Below are positions 14,371 through 14,544 of a stretch of DNA of 14,544 bases, piece after piece. Below the pieces are notes generated by a model. It searched no databases and was not told where the DNA came from. It worked only from the letters and a program-made list of their open reading frames with translations. The stretch's first letter is position 1. Each line of letters starts with the position of its first letter. A program made the position numbers and the translations under genes. The DNA comes from Kiritimatiellia bacterium. Its GTDB lineage: Bacteria > Verrucomicrobiota > Kiritimatiellia > RFP12 > UBA3636. The stretch covers positions 1-14,544 of the forward strand of contig JAEDLN010000033.1 of assembly GCA_016295275.1 (NCBI GenBank), read 5' to 3'.

Positions 14371-14544
14371 AAGAAAGAAGCCATTTGATTTCGTTTCCGG
14401 GTGAGGAGCCCACTTGGGAACGGGGCGCGGGCGGTAGGGCGGTGCGCACGCGATGGTTCGCGGTGGCGGGGGATGGGTGTGCGAATTTTGCGGGTGTAAT
14501 GGCGGTAGGGCGCGAGCCGGGAGGCCCGGCGGCCAAGCATCGCG
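14371..14544. other. G-rich sequence after the exported protein gene, no gene seen
   Basis: After a short A-rich and T-rich stretch, plus-strand sequence from about 14416 to the window edge is G-rich and low in complexity, like the tract at 12541-12690. The 12-mer ACGGGGCGCGGG occurs in both (12592-12603 and 14420-14431), and GGTAGGGCG recurs within this tail. A small CCGGG/CCCGG hairpin (14517-14529) has no T tract. I see no clear terminator for the exported protein gene. Confidence 0.5.

Overview
The window holds eleven minus-strand genes in close succession, followed at the right end by one plus-strand gene for an exported protein. Codon use is GC-rich, and most genes inside operons have pyrimidine-rich leaders with no clear Shine-Dalgarno sequence. 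The exported protein has the 'NWSPEGVPTAADE' and 'GAGGSIYISARTLTGTGSI' style of the very large surface proteins of the Planctomycetes-Verrucomicrobia-Chlamydiae group. My best guess is a Kiritimatiellota, Lentisphaerota or Verrucomicrobiota bacterium, possibly from the gut. This is inference from protein style; no rRNA or marker gene is present to settle it.

Layout, read in the direction of minus-strand transcription (right to left): a membrane-anchored protein with two N-terminal helices and a helical repeat-like body (12436-11597); oligopeptidase A of peptidase family M3 (11552-9495); a small PqqD-like protein (9476-9081); a bile acid:sodium symporter family transporter (9065-8094); adenine phosphoribosyltransferase (8048-7524); and an AzgA-type purine permease (7440-5971). 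A hairpin then closes this block. A lone PTS EIIA protein (5832-5347) follows, closed by a strong intrinsic terminator. The next run is the translation factor EttA (5246-3573), gamma-glutamyl phosphate reductase ProA (3543-2260), a divergent nucleoside diphosphate kinase-like protein with a Cys/His-rich insert (2246-1257), nicotinamide-nucleotide amidase (1254-733), and a DMT/EamA transporter cut by the left edge.

Most of this is housekeeping: peptide turnover, purine uptake and salvage, proline synthesis, NAD-cycle repair and translation. The permease and the phosphoribosyltransferase form an obvious functional pair. The other neighbours share transcription rather than a visible pathway.

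The right end differs. A 347-bp divergent spacer contains a G-rich, internally repetitive tract and a well-formed extended -10 promoter that drives the exported protein gene. A second G-rich tract sharing short words with the first follows that gene to the window edge. The least ordinary items are the NDK-like protein (catalytic His apparently replaced by Tyr, plus a 23-residue Cys/His cluster built partly from a 15-bp tandem repeat), the orphan PqqD-like protein, and the G-rich tracts. I do not see a defence system, prophage, CRISPR array, tRNA or insertion sequence.
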